Positions 20,868 through 24,379 of a DNA stretch of 24,379 nucleotides are shown one piece after another. The number at the start of each line of letters is the position of its first letter. The first letter of the stretch is position 1. The notes beneath the pieces are model-generated. The model ran no database searches and was not told where the DNA came from. It saw nothing but the letters and a program-made list of their open reading frames with translations. The DNA comes from DASZMX01 sp035551475 (lineage in GTDB: Bacteria; Verrucomicrobiota; Verrucomicrobiia; Limisphaerales; Palsa-1400), in NCBI GenBank assembly GCA_035551475.1, contig DASZMX010000127.1:1-24379 (forward strand), in the 5' to 3' direction. A program made the position numbers and the translations under genes.

Positions 20868-22281
20868 AGACGTCCGGCCGTAATTTGAAATAACCCGCCA
20901 TCAAATGCGTCCGGCCCGGCCGCTCATCCAACGCCGCGCCCAGATTGGCTGCCACCACCATGATCGGCGCCAGCGGTTGGTCGGGCATTTGTTCCCAGAA
21001 CCCCACGCGCTCGAACCGCCGCAAATACCACGGCAGCGGCCAATAACTTTCCGGCGAAACCACCTCCAACACGGCGCCAAATTTCTCCGGCGACGCCTGC
21101 GCAATGCCGTTAATGGTGTCCACCAAACGGATAATGTCCGGCGATGTCTGCGCGTACACGTAAGGATTGCTCGGCGCTGAACTTTCCGGCGCGCCGTGGG
21201 CCTGGCCGAAATTCACCCACCAGGCAGAGCCCGCTAACTGCAAGGAAATGGCGCCCAACACCGGAGCCGCCAGCCAGCGCCAGCTTTTGCGCTCCCAAAT
21301 CGCCCCCGCTCCGATGCCCGCCAGCAAGATGGCGCCATGCCAAAATCCCAGCAGGCACCAAGGCGTTTTGTACGGCAACACCGCATAAATCGCCGTCAAG
21401 AACAAGGTGTAATAACCGATGATTTTCTCCAGGGGCGAGCGCGCCGCCGCCAAGCCCACAATCGCCAGAAGTCCCAGCAGCGCTTCAAATTTCAAACGCG
21501 CCAGATAGAAATACCACGGATGCGTGTGCGGCGTGGCGCCGCCCGCGCGATGCAGCCACGGCAAATAGGCCCGCGCCGCATCGGCCAGGCCCGCCGGATT
21601 CGCAAAAAATGAGGTGAACAACAAACCAGCGACCACCGCCGCAATGCCAAGGGCGGCCACCGCCCCTGGCCACAACGTCGGGCTTTCGGGCTTGCGCCGC
21701 AGCCGGCTGCAAAAAACGGCCGCCGCCATGGCCGCCAACGCAAAGACAAACGTCTCTTTCGTGGCCGCCATCAAACCTAGAGCCAACCCGCCGACCACCG
21801 CCCACGCCCAGCGCCGCGTCTGCGCGTAACGCCATGCGGCGATAAAAGTCAGCGCCGCAAAAAACGTCAACAATGTTTCGTGAATGTAATCGCGGCTGTA
21901 GAAAACAAACGCCGGCGAAAGCGCCGTGAACAACGCCGCCCATAGTGTCCGGCCCCATCCCAAAGCCGCGCCGAGCAACGCCACCAAGCCGATCAAGCCC
22001 ACGCCGAACACCACTGGCACGGCTCGAAAAAAAGACTCCGTGAATCCGTTGTAGTCCCCTGCCCCGTTCAGCCACGCCGCCGCCAAGGTGAAATAGGGCA
22101 GCGTCGGCCCGTGAAATTCATTCGGGTCATATTTGTAATCATGAGTGACATACAAATCGCGAAATTTGATCGCATTGACCCCTTCGTCATTATGCAGGGG
22201 ACGTTCGGCCAAGTGCGGCGCGCGCAGGGCTGCGCCCAAAATCATGAGCGCCACGAACGCCGCCGCGATCCACCGGCTCAT
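20797..22281 (-). CDS. Agl23-like membrane glycosyltransferase (GT-C)
   Basis: This 494-residue integral membrane protein of the GT39/ArnT/PMT-like GT-C class most resembles flippase-associated Agl23 proteins. The first luminal loop after helix 1 holds RPLHNDEGVNAIKFRDL, with the acidic pair expected of lipid-linked-sugar transferases, followed by EFHGPTLPYFTL. About ten hydrophobic helices follow, then a soluble C-terminal domain (from about 370). ATG 22281 overlaps the discoidin gene stop as ATGA; an upstream extension to 22356 lies inside that gene. It probably glycosylates an exported product, perhaps the coupled discoidin protein. Its 3' end overlaps the RHH gene. Confidence 0.85.
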   Translation of the reverse strand: MSRWIAAAFVALMILGAALRAPHLAERPLHNDEGVNAIKFRDLYVTHDYKYDPNEFHGPTLPYFTLAAAWLNGAGDYNGFTESFFRAVPVVFGVGLIGLVALLGAALGWGRTLWAALFTALSPAFVFYSRDYIHETLLTFFAALTFIAAWRYAQTRRWAWAVVGGLALGLMAATKETFVFALAAMAAAVFCSRLRRKPESPTLWPGAVAALGIAAVVAGLLFTSFFANPAGLADAARAYLPWLHRAGGATPHTHPWYFYLARLKFEALLGLLAIVGLAAARSPLEKIIGYYTLFLTAIYAVLPYKTPWCLLGFWHGAILLAGIGAGAIWERKSWRWLAAPVLGAISLQLAGSAWWVNFGQAHGAPESSAPSNPYVYAQTSPDIIRLVDTINGIAQASPEKFGAVLEVVSPESYWPLPWYLRRFERVGFWEQMPDQPLAPIMVVAANLGAALDERPGRTHLMAGYFKLRPDVFMELYVRIDLWTRYVQAGSRPAE

Positions 22282-22949
22282 GCGGCCGGCAGGCCGTATG
22301 CCTCGATTTCGATGTACGTGTTCAACGCGTTGTCTGTGCTGCCGTGGCTGTAACACCGCAGATAACGGCCTTTCACACCCTTGGCGTCGATCAACTTGCC
22401 CGCGCCGGTCAGCGAATTCTCGAAATATTCCCGGTCTGCGCCAATGCCCTGGCCCTCTTTGTTCCCCTGGTCATTGTTGAAAATAGTTGTGACACCCGTC
22501 TTGAAATCCGGGTCGTCCGAGCATTGCACAATCACATCGCGCACCACCACCGGCGAGGAGAAATCGTGCCACAGCGCCACGGCATAAATCTTGAATTCGC
22601 CCTGCAAATCGACCTGCACCCATTGCGCGCCGCGGCGCAGCGTCACGATATTTTGTTCGTAAGCCTGTTTTTTTCCGTCGGTGATCTGGGCGATTTCCCC
22701 CGTAATCGTGCGTGGATCGCTGGCGGTGACCGGTTTGCCGAGCGCCACATTGACAACGCCTTTGGGCGCCATGAACACCGGGCGCGGTTTGTCGTTGAGC
22801 GGTTCGGCCGTCGTGTTCGTCGGCATGTTGGCGGGCGTGCCTTTCAAAGCCGGCGGCGGCAAAACCAAGGGGAGCGGGGCCAGGTCGCTCGCCTGGCCAA
22901 AAGCGGTGAGAGCGGCCGCGGCCAGGACCAACTGCGCAGTGAACTTCAT
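22278..22949 (-). CDS. Secreted discoidin (F5/8 type C) domain protein
   Basis: This 223-residue exported protein has a Sec signal peptide (MKFTAQLVLAAAALTAFGQAS). A Pro/Thr/Asn-rich linker follows (about 25-70). The C-terminal discoidin-like domain begins NVALGKPVTASDP and continues AQWVQVDLQGEFKIYAVALWHDF, VRDVIVQCSDDPDF and GRYLRCYSHGST. These folds usually bind carbohydrates. The start at 22949 is chosen for the signal peptide; the frame to 23003 adds only a non-conserved leader. It is coupled by ATGA to the membrane glycosyltransferase downstream, so the pair may act in surface glycan handling. TPANMPTNTTAEP is a plausible glycosylated linker. Confidence 0.85.
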   Translation of the reverse strand: MKFTAQLVLAAAALTAFGQASDLAPLPLVLPPPALKGTPANMPTNTTAEPLNDKPRPVFMAPKGVVNVALGKPVTASDPRTITGEIAQITDGKKQAYEQNIVTLRRGAQWVQVDLQGEFKIYAVALWHDFSSPVVVRDVIVQCSDDPDFKTGVTTIFNNDQGNKEGQGIGADREYFENSLTGAGKLIDAKGVKGRYLRCYSHGSTDNALNTYIEIEAYGLPAA

Positions 22950-23049
22950 CCGCAGAGTGTTACCAGCGCCCAAAACAACGGGCAAGCAGAAGAAATTACG
23001 CAAGATTTAATTTGCATTGACAGACGAAAGCCATTAATGAATTTGCATC

Positions 23050-23370
23050 GTGCGGAGACGCTTGCCATCCATCATCAACCTGAACGCGAAAGCGGGACGT
23101 TCTGCCGTCCTGTGCCTGATGTTTGTGTTTTTGCAGGCGCTGGTGATGTCGCCGGCCTTGCACGACCTGGTGCATCCGGATGCCAAGAGTCCGAATCACG
23201 AGTGCGCCGTGACGCTTCTGTCTCACGGCCAAGTCGAAACCTCCAGCGTGGATGTGGGTCCCGTCCTGCCTGCGCCGTCGGTTTTATTCCTCGATCCGAT
23301 TCCTGCGACGATCGTCGCTTCCACGGATACGCCGGTCATGCCCGGCCGCGGTCCGCCTTCTGTTTCCTAG
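23050..23370 (+). CDS. Small exported His/Cys-containing protein before TonB receptor
   Basis: This 106-residue protein has a GTG start at 23050. A basic N-terminus and hydrophobic segment (about 17-37, SAVLCLMFVFLQALVMSPALH) look like a signal peptide or anchor. The next region, HDLVHPDAKSPNHECAVTLLSHGQ, is rich in His with a Cys and could bind a metal. The Pro-rich tail is probably disordered. It resembles the small periplasmic proteins often found before TonB-dependent receptors, but I cannot name a family with certainty. TTGACA at 23017-23022 may be part of its promoter. Its stop codon lies in the 5' arm of a putative RNA helix that sequesters the receptor's ribosome binding site. Confidence 0.6.
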   Translation: MRRRLPSIINLNAKAGRSAVLCLMFVFLQALVMSPALHDLVHPDAKSPNHECAVTLLSHGQVETSSVDVGPVLPAPSVLFLDPIPATIVASTDTPVMPGRGPPSVS

Positions 23371-23486
23371 TCTAGTCCCCTCAATAACGTGAGTTGGTCT
23401 GCGCCGCGACGTGTGTGCGTTGGCTGGCGGCGGACCTTGGAACGTGTGTTCCAATTTCTCCCTTTGGCAGTTTTCAGACTAGGAAA
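23363..23486 (+). promoter_or_regulatory. Structured leader RNA before the TonB receptor
   Basis: TTTCCTAGTCT (23363-23373) is perfectly complementary to AGACTAGGAAA (23476-23486). The second arm contains the AGGAA ribosome binding site of the receptor. Inside this closing helix are a 7-bp stem, GGTCTGC (23396-23402) with GCGGACC (23430-23436, one G-U pair), and an adjacent perfect hairpin, TTGGAAC-GTGT-GTTCCAA (23437-23454). The layout is a closed multi-helix junction like a translation-controlling riboswitch or a translational-coupling device. It does not match a cobalamin or other riboswitch consensus I can recognise. The fold is predicted by eye only. Confidence 0.4.
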
Positions 23487-23487
23487 T

Positions 23488-24379
23488 ATGAAATCCATTT
23501 ACCGAAAAAAAGCAGTTCGCAGTGGCATGGCGGCGGTCCTCGCATGGTGCGCAGGACAGGCGTCAGCGCAAACCAATTTCCCGACGGCTGGCGTCACCGA
23601 AACCAATGTGACCCAGTTGGGAAACACGACGGTGGTCGGCCACCTCAATGAGGCGCGCAGCGCGATTGTGCCCGACTTGGGCGCAACGGCCTACACGCTC
23701 AACCAACAACAAATTCTAACGGAGGTCCAAGGCGGCAACGGCGGGTTCAACCAGGCGGTCTTGCGCGCTCCCGGCGTGGCCCAGGACTCGGAAGGAAGCG
23801 GGCAGCTTCATGTGCGCGGCGAACACGCCAATTTGCAATATCGCATCAACGACGTGTTGCTGCCGGAAGGCATCAGCGGGTTCGGCCTGGAGCTGGATCC
23901 GCGATTCGTGGACAGCTTTCAATTGATCACCGGCTCGCTGCCGGCGGAATACGGATTCCGGACGGCGGGCATTGTCGATATTCAGACCAAGACGGGATTG
24001 GAAAACGGCGGCGAGGCGGGAGTGTACGGTGGAAGTTTCGACACCGTGCGTCCGTATGCGGAGTTTGGCGGCACGGAGGGCAAATGGACGTTTTACGGCG
24101 ATACCAGCTTTGAGCATACAGGCCTGGGCATCGAGAATCCGACCTCCTCGTACGGCGCGATTCACGATAACAGCGACCAATATCGGAGCTTCTTGTATGG
24201 CTCCTATTTGATCGACGCCTCCAGCCGCCTGACACTCATGGCGGGCGCGTCTTACAGCACGTTTGAGTTGCCGGATACGCAAGGGCTCGCTCCGGGCACG
24301 GCTCCCGGCGGAGCCCAATGGCTTCCGGGGACATTCGATTCCAGCAAAGTAGATGAAAATCAAATCGAACAGAATTACT
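23488..24379 (+). CDS. TonB-dependent receptor (5' part)
   Basis: This is an outer-membrane TonB-dependent transporter, open at the right window edge after 297 codons. A signal peptide (about 1-27, ending GQASAQ) is followed by a plug domain: YTLNQQQILTEVQGGNGGFNQAVLRAPGV (TonB-box-proximal), GQLHVRGEHANLQYRINDVLLPEGISGFG, and VDSFQLITGSLPAEYGFRTAGIVDIQTKTG. The barrel strands start after about residue 170. ATG 23488 is preceded by AGGAA at 2 bases, inside a predicted RNA helix. The substrate is unknown. The frame has no stop inside the window. Confidence 0.92.
   Translation, partial: MKSIYRKKAVRSGMAAVLAWCAGQASAQTNFPTAGVTETNVTQLGNTTVVGHLNEARSAIVPDLGATAYTLNQQQILTEVQGGNGGFNQAVLRAPGVAQDSEGSGQLHVRGEHANLQYRINDVLLPEGISGFGLELDPRFVDSFQLITGSLPAEYGFRTAGIVDIQTKTGLENGGEAGVYGGSFDTVRPYAEFGGTEGKWTFYGDTSFEHTGLGIENPTSSYGAIHDNSDQYRSFLYGSYLIDASSRLTLMAGASYSTFELPDTQGLAPGTAPGGAQWLPGTFDSSKVDENQIEQNY

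Noticed and set aside
23017..23045. Complete sigma-70 promoter before the small exported protein
   Set aside because: TTGACA is perfect, but no acceptable -10 box is found at 16-18 bases; only mentioned with the gene.

Overview
The window looks like a piece of a moderately GC-rich chromosome from the Verrucomicrobiota, or a close PVC relative. This is inferred from gene content: a DGH-tail pseudopilin, an Agl23-type GT-C glycosyltransferase beside a discoidin-domain protein, a PfkB-def pair, and the prs-rplY-pth-rpsF-ssb-rplI order. No 16S gene is present, so the taxonomy is an inference. Junctions are very tight: eight ATGA stop/start overlaps and one GTGA overlap were found.

Region by region. 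(1) 1-2709 is a mobile-element region at the tmRNA gene. A large serine recombinase (857-2395, +) is divergent from a small helix-turn-helix protein (378-788, -). The recombinase frame runs into the 3' end of an intact tmRNA gene (2357-2709, -; tag peptide ANNELALAA). A perfect 123-bp inverted repeat (136-258 and 2240-2362) brackets the two genes; one arm contains the recombinase C-terminus and the last six bases of tmRNA. (2) 2759-8194 (-) is a nine-gene operon: ECF sigma factor, one-helix membrane protein (candidate anti-sigma), a short GspE/PilB-type ATPase, two tandem GspF-type membrane proteins, GspI-, GspJ- and truncated GspK-like pseudopilins, and a small membrane protein. There is no secretin, prepilin peptidase or GspC/L/M. 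(3) 8402-12104 (+) is a divergent five-gene operon: membrane protein of unknown function, pseudopilin, ABC ATPase, ABC-2 permease, and a phosphodiester glycosidase-family lipoprotein. (4) 12101-12751 (-) is an SRAP/YedK abasic-site protein.

(5) 12900-16783 (+) is a translation and replication block: prs, rplY (ctc), pth, rpsF, ssb, rplI, closed by a strong terminator. rpsR is missing from its usual place between ssb and rplI. (6) 16918-20867 (+) holds parB (no parA beside it), a PfkB-family kinase, def, an SPFH/band 7 membrane protein and a small Arc-like ribbon-helix-helix protein. (7) 20797-22949 (-) is a discoidin-domain secreted protein coupled to an Agl23-like membrane glycosyltransferase. 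(8) 23050-24379 (+) is a small exported protein followed by the 5' part of a TonB-dependent receptor. The leader of the receptor can fold into a multi-helix RNA that would hide its ribosome binding site.

The best candidates for something undescribed are the sigma-factor-led minimal pilus/secretion operon with its divergent pseudopilin-ABC operon, and the inverted-repeat-bracketed serine recombinase element at tmRNA. Most antisense open frames over the GC-rich genes are shadows and are left out.
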